Source: Candidatus Protochlamydia amoebophila UWE25 (GTDB taxonomy: Bacteria; Chlamydiota; Chlamydiia; Chlamydiales; Parachlamydiaceae). Taken from it: a DNA stretch of 64,000 nt. The notes beneath the pieces are model-generated. The model was not told where the DNA came from. It saw only the letters and a program-made list of their open reading frames with translations, and made no database searches. Position 1 is the first letter of the stretch. Each line of letters opens with the position of its first letter. The stretch spans positions 310,001 through 374,000 of the forward strand of contig NC_005861.2 of the NCBI RefSeq assembly GCF_000011565.2. Direction: 5' to 3'. The position numbers were made by a program, and so were the translations under genes. This document shows positions 34,722 through 43,703 of this stretch, one piece after another.

Positions 34722-36683
34722 CTATAATTTTGAAGAAATAAGAGGAATTCCTTTTTCTTGCATCATAATTAATAAGTCTTTCATGATTTTATAAGCTTCT
34801 TCTAATTGTAAATCATTTTGACCAAAGTCTTCCATGCTTTCTATATCACTATTTTCCTTCTTTCTTATTTCTTTAAGCATATTTTGATAATTAGGGTCAT
34901 TTTCTAAGCGTTTGGAAGAATTCTTTTTTAATACTTCAAAATATGGATGATAAGTGTCTAACTTCTCTTGAAGACCAAATTTATACAACTTACGAATTTT
35001 ATCTCGCTGTAAAAAGGGAACATCCGAAAGATCATCATCAAAATTTGCTTTGATGTGATCGTTTTCAAGAGGATATTTGGTGTACTTCTCTCCAATTTCT
35101 GACTCTGATAATACACCTGGTATAGGAATGTCAGATAATACACCTGATAATTGGGGGGTTTTACCAGAAACGGTATAATAACGCCCTCTTGTGACTTTAT
35201 ATTCCCCTTGGGGATTGACTTGTTCGTGTTCGGTTGTTGTCAAAGTGAATGTTTGATACGATCCCTTTCCATATGTATGGTCATCTCCAACAATGATTGC
35301 TCTACCGTAGTCTTGTAGTGTTTGCGCCACAATTTCTGAGGCTGAAGCACTCATGCGATTCACCAAAATAATGAGTGGGCCATCCCAAGTTGATGTTCCA
35401 TCTAAGTCTCTTAAATGTTGAATTTTCCCGTTTTCATCTTTAATGGAGACTACAATCCCTTTAGTAATAAATAAACTTGTTACGGCAACAGCTTGAGATA
35501 AAAGGCCTCCTGAATTATACCTTAAATCAAGGATAAGACCAAACATGTTTTGATTCTTTTTAAGTTTGTTAATTTCTTCTTCCAAATCTGTTGCGGATGA
35601 ACTATCTCGATCCTGATAGAAAGAGTATAATTTTAAATAACCGATTATCCCATTTCCATAAGGTTCGTAAGAACTTTTGAAACGACTTTCTTTTAAAATA
35701 ACCTCTCCTCTTAAAATAGTCACATCCAATTTTTCTTCAGTTTTTTCACCGGCAGTACTTGTCGTTTCTCGAATGACTGTCAAAATAACGGGAGTATGTT
35801 CTTCCCCTCGAATTAAATCAACTGCGTCTGTAATATCCATTCCGACAACAGGTTCCCCATTGACTGCAACAATGCGATCTTTTAATTTAAGTTCTTTACC
35901 TAAGGCTGCGGGGCCACCCTCAATAATTTTTATTACAGTAAATCCATTAATGTCATCACGCAATTGAGCGCCAATTCCGAATAAACGCTGTTGAACATTA
36001 ATCATAAATTGTGCAGCCTCACCAGGTGTAAAATAAGCTGTATGGGCGTCTAAAGCAGATGCTGTGGCTTTTAAAACGTTAGATAAGATTAAAGGTTGCT
36101 TTTCTTGTTCTTTTGGATTTAATGCCTCTTCTTCGTATTTTGCTTGTCGTTTGCCGATTCTTTGAAGAGCATTTTCCTTCATATGATCGTTTAATTTTGC
36201 TGCAGTTTCAATTTGTAAAGCTCGTATGCGTTTTAAACGTTCAATAAGCTCTTCTTCAGTCTGAACCCATGGAATATCTTTAAATTCTTCTGCTCGAACA
36301 TTTTTAGGCAAGCTTTGATAGTCTATTTTATTTTCTAGTTGACGGCGTTTTAAAATAGCTTTAATTAGAGCAGTATGAATACTTTCAAAAGTAGAAAAAT
36401 TACTGTTATTGTAATCATCAATAATGTTTGTGAGGAGTTCATCTGTTGGATGAGTCCATTCATAAATATCTGATTCAATGAAGTAAGTTTTATTAGGATC
36501 TAAATTTTCTAAATAGTTATTTAAAATTCGACGAGTAAGAGTGGGGGAAAGTTGTTTTTGCGAAGCATGAGCTTTCATAATTTCGTTTGCTTTAAACGTG
36601 ACTTCCTTAGGACTCAAATCAGGTGATTTGGCTTCCAAAACAAAAGTTGTTAAACAAATTAAACAAATTAAAAATTTGTACAT
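34722..36683 (-). CDS. tsp: Tail-specific periplasmic protease (S41)
   Basis: Tsp/Prc is a C-terminal processing protease. The 653-residue product has a signal peptide (MYKFLICLICLTTFVLEA), an N-terminal Prc-type helical domain (about 25-210), a PDZ domain (about 235-315) and the S41 core with catalytic Ser447 in NRMSASASE and Lys473 in TYGKGSYQT. DLRYNSGG precedes the nucleophile. The helical C-terminal region completes the Prc architecture. A chlamydial Tsp is known near gltX and the envelope genes. It is divergent from euo across a 499-bp gap. Confidence 0.93.
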   Translation of the reverse strand: MYKFLICLICLTTFVLEAKSPDLSPKEVTFKANEIMKAHASQKQLSPTLTRRILNNYLENLDPNKTYFIESDIYEWTHPTDELLTNIIDDYNNSNFSTFESIHTALIKAILKRRQLENKIDYQSLPKNVRAEEFKDIPWVQTEEELIERLKRIRALQIETAAKLNDHMKENALQRIGKRQAKYEEEALNPKEQEKQPLILSNVLKATASALDAHTAYFTPGEAAQFMINVQQRLFGIGAQLRDDINGFTVIKIIEGGPAALGKELKLKDRIVAVNGEPVVGMDITDAVDLIRGEEHTPVILTVIRETTSTAGEKTEEKLDVTILRGEVILKESRFKSSYEPYGNGIIGYLKLYSFYQDRDSSSATDLEEEINKLKKNQNMFGLILDLRYNSGGLLSQAVAVTSLFITKGIVVSIKDENGKIQHLRDLDGTSTWDGPLIILVNRMSASASEIVAQTLQDYGRAIIVGDDHTYGKGSYQTFTLTTTEHEQVNPQGEYKVTRGRYYTVSGKTPQLSGVLSDIPIPGVLSESEIGEKYTKYPLENDHIKANFDDDLSDVPFLQRDKIRKLYKFGLQEKLDTYHPYFEVLKKNSSKRLENDPNYQNMLKEIRKKENSDIESMEDFGQNDLQLEEAYKIMKDLLIMMQEKGIPLISSKL

Positions 36684-37182
36684 TAAAATTTCCTCAATCT
36701 TTTAAGATAAGCCGGAGATAAAGTTTTAATCATAACCAAAAACTTATTATTAGGCGAGTTTTGGATGATTATTCTTGTAGAAAATAGCCAGGATAAATTC
36801 AATAATTTGAATTTATCCTTTTAGAGAGAACTTAAATTTTTCATGCTTATTTCTTTTTTTGCTATTACTAACCTCTTTTGAGTCAGATAAATAAAAAAAT
36901 AAATTGATTAATAATAAAACTTTTTGTATATTAAGAGCGTTTTCCAATTAAGATTTCTGGCTGTTAAAAATCGTTTATTCCCATAATTATACTCATTTTA
37001 TTAATCTATTAATTAATTATCTGTTTATATTTGTTTAAAATTAAATTTAAAAAGATTCAAAAATAATTTAAAATCATTGATTTAAATTCTTTACTATGTA
37101 AAGATTATTTTTCCTTAAATAAATTATAAATTTATTAAAAAAAAAGGAAATTACATATTTAATATATTGTGGAGGTAATATT
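36684..37182. other. Divergent intergenic region between tsp and euo
   Basis: This 499-bp, very AT-rich region must contain promoters for tsp (-) and euo (+). It includes a 13-bp perfect stem-loop (listed separately). The right half is close to 85% A+T by eye. GGAGG at 37172-37176 is a strong ribosome binding site for euo. No gene was recognised. Confidence 0.5.
36790..36819 (+). terminator. Hairpin with tetraloop between divergent tsp and euo
   Basis: A perfect 13-bp stem (36790-36802 with 36807-36819) has a TAAT loop and is followed on the plus strand by TTT. It lies about 107 bp upstream of the tsp start and 360 bp upstream of euo, an odd place for an operon terminator. It could end a short RNA or be a regulator site. 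Confidence 0.45.
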
Positions 37183-37602
37183 ATGTCTCAGAATAAAACT
37201 GATGATAAAAAAGTAGTTTCAATTACAGAAGCTGCTAAATTAAATAAAGTAACAAGACAAGCTATTTATGTTGCCATTAAATTAAATAAATTAAAAGCTA
37301 CTAAAGAGACAACTCGTTGGACAATTAGCTTAGAAGATTTAGAAGATTACCGTCGTCAAAAATATTCTAGAACGAAATCTACTTTTAACGGTGAATTATT
37401 ATTTGATAATCTAAAAGGATATTATTCTGTTAATCAAGTAGCGGAATTGTTAAGTGTCCCTGCACAAAAAATTTATTACGCGACTCGTATTGGTTTGCTG
37501 AAAGCAGAGCGAAAAGGGGCTGCATGGGTTATTCATTCTGATAGTATGAAAGAATATCAAGAAAAATTCATGCAGAAAAAAAATCGTCGTCAAGCTAGCT
37601 GA
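37183..37602 (+). CDS. euo: EUO-type chlamydial transcriptional regulator
   Basis: EUO is a chlamydia-specific DNA-binding repressor that holds late genes off early in the developmental cycle. The 139-residue product has two similar helix-turn-helix-like units: SITEAAKLNKVTRQAIYVAIKLNKLKA (about 13-39, quoted in part as KVTRQAIYVAIKLNKL) and YSVNQVAELLSVPAQKIYYATRIGLLKA (about 80-107; core VPAQKIYYATR). Each is followed by a wing ending in a Trp (TRWTI and AAWVI). The C-terminus is basic. A strong GGAGG site precedes the ATG. It is near gltX and recJ, the same company as in Chlamydia. The protein is shorter at the N-terminus than C. trachomatis EUO. Confidence 0.9.
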   Translation: MSQNKTDDKKVVSITEAAKLNKVTRQAIYVAIKLNKLKATKETTRWTISLEDLEDYRRQKYSRTKSTFNGELLFDNLKGYYSVNQVAELLSVPAQKIYYATRIGLLKAERKGAAWVIHSDSMKEYQEKFMQKKNRRQAS

Positions 37603-37615
37603 TTTCAGCTAGCTT
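37592..37615 (+). terminator. Stem-loop overlapping the euo stop codon
   Basis: An 11-bp perfect stem (37592-37602 with 37605-37615) contains the euo TGA in its left arm. There is no T-tract. It may protect the mRNA 3' end. Confidence 0.5.
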
Positions 37616-37696
37616 CTAAGCAGCCGGCAATGAATTATTGCTGAGTTAAGTCATTCTTCTTCAAAAAATCTAAATGCATTGATTGAGCAACAACTT

Positions 37697-37739
37697 TATA
37701 ACCTTTCAATTCTTTTTTTTAAAAAATTGAGAGGTTATA
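37697..37739. terminator. Bidirectional terminator between euo and rlmD
   Basis: A 15-bp stem with one G-T pair (37697-37711 with 37725-37739) encloses a T8/A6 stretch that can extend the stem and also acts as a T-tract in either direction. It sits between convergent euo and rlmD and overlaps the rlmD stop. Confidence 0.7.
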
Positions 37740-39039
37740 CTTTTTTAAGATGAACAAGTGTTTCGACATGGCTAGTTTGTGGAAACATATCATACGCAGT
37801 ACACTCGTGAATTTCATATAAATCTTCGCACAAAATAGACAAATCACGAGCTAAAGTAGAGGGCATACAAGAGATGTAAATCATGTCTTCAGGTAAGGCA
37901 CTCATTAATATTTTGATTACTGATTTAGATAAGCCAATTCTTGGAGGATTGACAATAACTAAATCTACACATTTTTGAGACTTTAAACAAATAGGTAAAA
38001 TTTTTTCTACATCTCCTTCGAGAAATTCGACATGAGGCAAATGGTTCAACTTGCTATTTTCTTTCGCAAATCGAATGGCGTCAGAATTATATTCAATGCC
38101 AGTTACGAAATGTCCTTGACTAGCAAGGAGTAAAGAGGTAATTCCAAACCCACAGTAAAGATCTAAAATTTTTTTTGATTTTAGTTGTATCGTTAACGAA
38201 CAAATTTTTTTATAAATATAAAGGCTTTGTTCAGGATGATTTTGTATGAAGGCTTGAGGAGTAAACCGAAAAATTAAATTTTCAATTTTTTGTTCAGAGT
38301 AGGGGTTACCTATTATCCACTGTTTCTTGGGAGAAGTTACTAGAATACCCGAAAAAATAGGATATTTTTCTAAAGCCTCTTGAAACAGAATTCGATTAAG
38401 TTCATTCAATGAACAAAATTGAAATGATAAAATATATTGAGAATTTTGGTTTTTTAACAATGTCAATCGGCCATCTTGCTGATTGGGATTAGGCAAAGTA
38501 CTAATAAATTTTTGTAATATGCTAATGATAGGGTCATGAAGGTTATTAAAAATAGGACATGTATCGATTGAAATAAGAGAAAAATGATCTGTTGCTATAT
38601 AACCTGCTTGAAAACTTTGATTAAAGGATTTTAAATGAAGGGTAATATGTCGCCTGTAAGCCCAATTCAATTGAGCAGTATTCATTTCAACAGAAGGTAC
38701 TTTAAGATGACCAATTCGTTTAAGAGTGTCAGTGATGGCAGTAAGTTTATAGTTTAATTGTGTTTGTTCGTTTAAATGCTGAAGTTGGCAACCTCCACAC
38801 TTCCCAAAATATGGACAAGGGGGCTGAACTCTTAAAGAGCTAGGTTGTTTGAGTTTGACAAGTTCTGCTACTGCAAAAGATTTTTTTATTTCGATGATAC
38901 GACAAATAATTTGATCGCCAGGAGCAGTAAAAGGAACAAAAATTACAAATCCATGATATCTTAAAATTCCTGCACCTCCAAAAGCAAGCGCTGTAATTTC
39001 TCCCTCAACTTGAGTATGAATAGTCAATAGATGGGTCAT
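37735..39039 (-). CDS. rlmD: 23S rRNA (uracil-5)-methyltransferase, RlmD/RumA type
   Basis: This SAM-dependent enzyme family methylates a uridine of 23S rRNA. The 434-residue product has an N-terminal TRAM domain (about 6-68), the iron-sulfur cysteines CPYFGKCGGCQ plus a fourth in DTCPIF, the SAM-binding LDLYCGFGITSLLLA and EYNSDAI, and the catalytic Cys in ISCMPSTLARDL (family SCNPxTLARD, here Met for Asn). It overlaps recJ by 4 bases (ATGA), so translation is coupled. Whether it acts on U1939 or another site (RlmC, TrmA) is not fixed by sequence. Confidence 0.9.
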   Translation of the reverse strand: MTHLLTIHTQVEGEITALAFGGAGILRYHGFVIFVPFTAPGDQIICRIIEIKKSFAVAELVKLKQPSSLRVQPPCPYFGKCGGCQLQHLNEQTQLNYKLTAITDTLKRIGHLKVPSVEMNTAQLNWAYRRHITLHLKSFNQSFQAGYIATDHFSLISIDTCPIFNNLHDPIISILQKFISTLPNPNQQDGRLTLLKNQNSQYILSFQFCSLNELNRILFQEALEKYPIFSGILVTSPKKQWIIGNPYSEQKIENLIFRFTPQAFIQNHPEQSLYIYKKICSLTIQLKSKKILDLYCGFGITSLLLASQGHFVTGIEYNSDAIRFAKENSKLNHLPHVEFLEGDVEKILPICLKSQKCVDLVIVNPPRIGLSKSVIKILMSALPEDMIYISCMPSTLARDLSILCEDLYEIHECTAYDMFPQTSHVETLVHLKKV

Positions 39040-40820
39040 AAATTTTGATATTGAGTGGGTTCCAATTCAGTAAAAGTGGTAGGCACTTCTTCTAAAACTT
39101 TGAAATCACGAATGAGTAATTGAATACTGGATTTGTTAATTTGAGGGGTAAAAGCAATGCGCAGTTTTAAATTCTTTTTCCTTAGTTGTTGGCTATAAGT
39201 TGCTTTTCCAAGTGCAACACCTTCCAGAACTCTATCTCCTTGTTCTAAATAAAGCTTCAAATGCGTTTTACCAACAATCTTTGGGGGCCAGGTCTGCCAA
39301 GCGTCGCAATACAAAATGGGTTGAGGATTTTCATTTCCATATGGCTCTAACAGCCTTGCTGATTCAATAAAATCAAAAGTTAGTTCACTAAATTTAATTT
39401 CTGCATCAAGATAAAGTTTACTCATAACATCTGTATCAGCAAGCTTTTTATTAGCCGAAGCAATAAAATGATTTTTAAATTGTTCAACATGCTCTTCTTT
39501 AATAGTTAATCCTGCAGCGAAATCATGTCCACCGAAATTGATCAAAATATCTGAACATTCTTTTAAAGTTGGTAGAAGGGGGAATTCGCGGATAGAGCGA
39601 ATAGAACCTTTTCCAATTCCTTTATCGATAGCAATCATCACAGTCGGTCTGTTGTATTGTTTTGAAATTCGTGTCGATAGTATGGCAATGACACCTGGAT
39701 GCCATTTATCAGAAACCATTACAATTGCTTTGTTAGATAAAATAGCAGGTATTTGTTGGATAGTACTATCTACATCGGAAGACATTGTTCTTTCAATTTT
39801 TTGCCTTTCGATATTATTAAGGTCTAGCTCTAATGCCATCTTTTCTGCTAAATCAGCATTTTTTACAAGTAACATTTGGACACCTTTACGAGGGTCAGCA
39901 ATACGTCCTAAACTGTTTAAACGAGGTGCAATTTTTGAGGCTATGGTAAATGTATTTAAATCATTGAGATCGACATCACAAATAGAAAAAAGTTTTGCTA
40001 GACCCATTCGTTTGCCTTTACGCAACTGACGAAGACCATAGCGAACTAAGATTCTATTTTCTGTGTCAAGCAATGAACCCATATCAGAGATAGTTCCTAA
40101 TGCTACCAAGTCTAAATATTTTTTCAAATCAATCTTAGAAGGAGGAATTTTTCCTTCAGATGTCAGTTGATTAGTGATTCCGTGAGCTAGTTTAAAAGCG
40201 ACGCCAACTCCTGTTAAATCTCGATTCGGATAAGGGTTGTTAACAAGTTTTGGGTTTAGAGTCGCTACACAATGAGGAATTTTATCTGTCGGTTCGTGGT
40301 GATCAGTGATAATCACATCGACGTTTTGTGCAGCTACTTTAGCTATTTCCACAGCAGCGGTGATACCGCAATCTACAGTAATAAGTAATTTGCAATTATT
40401 AATGAGAGCATATTCTAAAGCTTCGACGATTAAACTTTGTCGAAGCGCTCCTCTATTGGATACATAGAAGAAAACATTTGCGCCTAAATCTTGTAGAAAT
40501 TCGGTCAACAAAGTAGTTCCAGTCATTCCATCAACATCATTATCGCCATAGATAAGAATGTTTTCATGATCACGGATAGCACGACAAACTCGTTCAACCG
40601 CTTGAGGCATTTCTGCCATTAAAAAAGGATCGTGCAATTCTGGTAATTTAGCATATAAATAATCGTGAATTTGTTGAAAAGAAGTAAATCCTCTGGAAAC
40701 CAAAATTTGTGCTATAACAGGGTGAAGTTTAAATTCTTTAACAATGCTTTCTTTTAATGCTTCGTCCATTGGGGGATAAACCCATATTGGATCCTCTTGG
40801 ACATTTGTTGTGAAATGCAT
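39036..40820 (-). CDS. recJ: Single-stranded-DNA-specific exonuclease RecJ
   Basis: RecJ degrades single-stranded DNA 5' to 3' in recombination and repair. The 594-residue DHH-family product has motif I ILIYGDNDVDGMTGT (usually DYDxDG; here the first Tyr position is Asn), motif II LITVDCGITA, motif III VIITDHHEPT and motif IV NPK...DLTGVGVAFKLA, followed by the DHHA1 domain with GGHDFAAG and the C-terminal OB-like domain. Length fits. A recJ gene follows euo in Chlamydia as well; here rlmD lies between them. Confidence 0.95.
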   Translation of the reverse strand: MHFTTNVQEDPIWVYPPMDEALKESIVKEFKLHPVIAQILVSRGFTSFQQIHDYLYAKLPELHDPFLMAEMPQAVERVCRAIRDHENILIYGDNDVDGMTGTTLLTEFLQDLGANVFFYVSNRGALRQSLIVEALEYALINNCKLLITVDCGITAAVEIAKVAAQNVDVIITDHHEPTDKIPHCVATLNPKLVNNPYPNRDLTGVGVAFKLAHGITNQLTSEGKIPPSKIDLKKYLDLVALGTISDMGSLLDTENRILVRYGLRQLRKGKRMGLAKLFSICDVDLNDLNTFTIASKIAPRLNSLGRIADPRKGVQMLLVKNADLAEKMALELDLNNIERQKIERTMSSDVDSTIQQIPAILSNKAIVMVSDKWHPGVIAILSTRISKQYNRPTVMIAIDKGIGKGSIRSIREFPLLPTLKECSDILINFGGHDFAAGLTIKEEHVEQFKNHFIASANKKLADTDVMSKLYLDAEIKFSELTFDFIESARLLEPYGNENPQPILYCDAWQTWPPKIVGKTHLKLYLEQGDRVLEGVALGKATYSQQLRKKNLKLRIAFTPQINKSSIQLLIRDFKVLEEVPTTFTELEPTQYQNL

Positions 40821-41720
40821 TAAAATCTAGCTCCGTTTCTATAAATCGAGTGTTTTTCGTTAGAGTTTGGCTAATACACATGTATATAACTTATCTCGTT
40901 CGTTCATCTAAATCATTTTCTATACAATAGTCTAAAAGATAAATAGATTAAATCAGTAATTTTTTAACCTGCCTGAGAGATGCGGCATCAAGGTTTAGTT
41001 TTGCTTTAATTTATAAGACTAAAGCTAGATTTGTCAATGAACTGTTGATCTCTGTTTCAACATTGTAGCTTTCAAAACTCCCTTGTCAAGTGAAATCATT
41101 TAACATGAAATCGACTAAAAGTTGTCAAACAAGGATGGACCGCTAATCTATTTTTATTGTTAATCGTTTTAAAGCAGGAGAAAAATAATTCACGAAGTTA
41201 GGTTTAAAAAGTATTTGAAAAATCCAAGTAAAATGCTCCCTTTCGATCTGGAATTTTAGCTAATCTGCCAGAACGACACGGTACAACGAAAAATTCTAAA
41301 TTCAATTAATTGCCATTTTAAAAATGACTTATAAAAAAAATTTAAAAGATTGTAATTGAATATTAAAAAAAATTACTTGAAAAATTATTCATGACTTGAT
41401 CGTTGAGTTCTCATCATCAATAAATAGGGCGAAACACAAATTCGATATAAAAAATGATTCTGTTACTGAATTTAGCTTTCATTCTCATAAGAGCTAAATT
41501 TTTTTTAATATAATTTAATCTATCTCAATGTATTAAAGATAATTTTCCATACAATTAATGTTTTTAATACGTAAGGAGGTTGTTTGTAGTTTTTTCTTGC
41601 TTTTTTAGATAAATGGCTTGATAATCCTGAATACATTAGTAATGTTTTTACACAAAATTATGAAAACTCACAATTTATTATCAAAAATTTGCAAACAATA
41701 AACTAGTTCGAGGTTTTACT
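40821..41720. other. Long intergenic region between recJ and the third NTT gene
   Basis: This 900-bp gap has no intact gene. On the minus strand, 41000-41310 reads like a decayed coding or repeat sequence (listed separately). The 400 bp next to the NTT gene are very AT-rich and include a lone AAGGAGG near 41573 with no gene behind it. No T-tract hairpin was identified. Confidence 0.45.
41000..41305 (-). pseudogene. Possible decayed coding sequence or dispersed element
   Basis: On the minus strand a short frame from TTG 41305 to the stop at 41204 reads protein-like (NLEFFVVPCRSGRLAK, then PDRKGAFYLDFSNTF). The same frame continues for about 200 bp with several stops but further plausible stretches such as LRELFFSCFKTINNK and RLAVHPCLTTFSRF. 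I cannot name the parent. It could be part of a repeated intergenic element in this genome. Weak evidence. Confidence 0.3.
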
Positions 41721-43262
41721 ATGTCGCAAGATGCGAAACAAGACTTTGGTAAGTGGAGGGCATTCTTTTGGCCTGTACACGGTTATGAACTTAAAAAACT
41801 TCTTCCAATGTTTTTTATGTTCTTTTTTATTTCTTTCAATTACACAATTTTAAGAGATACAAAAGACACTTTAATCGTGACCTCTGCAGGTGCGGAAGCC
41901 ATTCCATTTTTGAAGTCTTTTGGTGTTGTCCCTGCAGCTATCCTTTTTATGATCATTTATGCCAAGCTTAGCAATACGCTAAGCAGAGAAAATTTATTTT
42001 ACGTTACGCTTTTACCTTTTATCATTTTCTTCGGCTTATTTGCTTTTGTCATGTATCCAGCTAGAGAAGTTTTAATGCCTCATGCTTCTGCTGAAGCTTT
42101 AAAAGCTTATTTACCTGGCGGTTGGACCGGGCTTGCGGCGGCATATGAAAACTGGATGTATTCGATTTTTTACATTTTAGCTGAACTTTGGGGAAGCGTT
42201 GTATTATCTCTTCTTTTTTGGGGATTTGCTAACCAAATTACCCGTGTAAATGAAGCTAAACGTTTTTATAGCCTTTTCGGTTTGGGTGCTAATTTGGCAC
42301 TTTTAGTTTCAGGTCCTGCTATTGTATATGTATCAGATATTCGCAAGCATTTACCTGCAAATGTTGATGCATGGCAAATTTCTTTAAATTATTTAATGGG
42401 TATGGTCGTCATTGCCGGATTAGCAATTTTAGCTATCTATTGGTGGATTAATCGTGCAGTTTTAACAGATCCACGTTTTTATGATTTAAATCAAGAAAAA
42501 GCTCCTGGTAAAAAGAAAAAAGCTAAAATGTCTCTTGGAGAAAGCTTCAAATTCCTCTTTACCTCTAAGTATATCCTTTGTTTGGCGATATTGGTTATTG
42601 CTTACGGTATTTCTATTAACTTAGTAGAAATTACATGGAAGAGCCAGGTGAAACTTCAATATCCTAATCCAAATGATTACAGCACGTTCATGGGATGGTT
42701 CTCAACAATGACGGGTGCCGTCACAATTTTGATGATGTTATTCGTTGGTGGTAACGTAATTCGTCATAAAGGTTGGGGATTTGCAGCTTTAATTACTCCA
42801 GTTGTTTTATTAGTCACCGGGATTGCTTTTTTCTCATTCGTGATTTTTAAAGATCACCTAGCTGGATATATTGCTGCCTTAGGAACTACTCCACTATTCT
42901 TAGCTGTCATCTTTGGTGCGGCTCAAAATATTATGAGCAAATCTGCTAAATACTCTTTATTTGATCCAACAAAAGAAATGGCTTATATTCCTTTAGATGA
43001 TGAATCTAAAGTAAAAGGTAAAGCCGCAGTTGACGTAGTAGGAGCTCGTTTAGGAAAATCTGGCGGATCTATTATTCAAATGGGATTACTTGCATTTGGA
43101 ACGTTAGCAACTATTACACCTTATATTGGCGCGATTTTGATGGTTATTATTGCTGCCTGGATTGTGGCTGCCCGTTCATTAAGCAAACAATTTACTCAAT
43201 TGACTGCTGAGCAGAATATTGAGAAAAATATTGATAAAACATCGGAAATAGCTACTAGCTAA
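41721..43262 (+). CDS. NTT-family ATP/ADP translocase (Npt1-like)
   Basis: ATP/ADP translocases let energy parasites take host ATP in exchange for ADP. The 513-residue product is closest in wording to chlamydial Npt1 and rickettsial Tlc1: NYTILRDTKDTLIVTSAGAEAIPF (in part), AELWGSVVLSLLFWGFANQ, EAKRFYSLFGLGANLAL, AYGISINLVEITWK and ARLGKSGGSI. The charged residues expected for transport are all present (Lys48 in DTKDT, and the Glu, Glu and Lys of the later motifs). It differs from the two tandem NTTs upstream, which read SYNLVINL instead of AYGISINL. ATP/ADP exchange is an inference from family resemblance. Confidence 0.92.
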   Translation: MSQDAKQDFGKWRAFFWPVHGYELKKLLPMFFMFFFISFNYTILRDTKDTLIVTSAGAEAIPFLKSFGVVPAAILFMIIYAKLSNTLSRENLFYVTLLPFIIFFGLFAFVMYPAREVLMPHASAEALKAYLPGGWTGLAAAYENWMYSIFYILAELWGSVVLSLLFWGFANQITRVNEAKRFYSLFGLGANLALLVSGPAIVYVSDIRKHLPANVDAWQISLNYLMGMVVIAGLAILAIYWWINRAVLTDPRFYDLNQEKAPGKKKKAKMSLGESFKFLFTSKYILCLAILVIAYGISINLVEITWKSQVKLQYPNPNDYSTFMGWFSTMTGAVTILMMLFVGGNVIRHKGWGFAALITPVVLLVTGIAFFSFVIFKDHLAGYIAALGTTPLFLAVIFGAAQNIMSKSAKYSLFDPTKEMAYIPLDDESKVKGKAAVDVVGARLGKSGGSIIQMGLLAFGTLATITPYIGAILMVIIAAWIVAARSLSKQFTQLTAEQNIEKNIDKTSEIATS

Positions 43263-43292
43263 ATTTGATGTCTTAAAAATATGCTTGTTCAT

Positions 43293-43323
43293 ACCCTCCT
43301 TTATAAAAAAGGAGGGTTTTTTA
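43293..43323 (+). terminator. Strong terminator after the third NTT gene
   Basis: A 10-bp GC-rich stem (43293-43302 with 43308-43317) with a 5-nt loop is followed by TTTTTT. It is a textbook intrinsic terminator 30 bp after the stop. Confidence 0.9.
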
Positions 43324-43703
43324 TTTTCTATTTTAAATTCAGAGAATGTAAGAAATTTTTAATAGGCCAGAACAGTTTATTATTTCTTGATCGTTAATTC
43401 ATTTTCGAAATTCTCTATTTTGAATTGAGCAAAGATCATGGATTAAATCTCTCAGTGTTCCATTCGCCATTTTATAGGTAAAATCCGTGTTTAATGAAAT
43501 TGGTTTTATGTAGACAGAATGCATAATGATTTGTTATGCTTTTCCTTTGTCTTAGAGAGCCTTCACTTTGTAAAGGCGCTTTTTGATGTCCCACATTCAT
43601 TCACAGTTAATTTCATTTTGAGTTAGAGTTGAAAACCTCATTTAGGCGAGGCTTTCATAGATTTCAAAAGGAAATTCACAATCATAGAAGGAATCATGAA
43701 AAT
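43324..43703. other. Intergenic gap upstream of secDF
   Basis: No clear gene. On the minus strand a 41-codon frame at 43399-43524 starts with ATG and reads smoothly (MHSVYIKPISL..., ends NREFRK), but it has no close ribosome binding site, so it is not called. A small dyad GCCTT...AAGGC followed by GCTTTTT (about 43560-43585) might be a weak terminator. Confidence 0.35.

Noticed and set aside
37692-37745. Possible small gene or riboregulator between euo and rlmD
   Set aside because: The sequence is fully explained by a bidirectional terminator stem with a T/A loop.
39538-40029. Plus-strand frame of 163 codons inside recJ
   Set aside because: Antisense to the DHH exonuclease core, with no sign of independent coding.
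40965-41000. CCTGCCTGAGAGATGCGGCA sequence reminiscent of riboswitch core elements
   Set aside because: It has a CTGAGA-like string but not the second conserved half of a TPP element, nor a fitting downstream gene on the right strand (the NTT gene is over 700 bp away).
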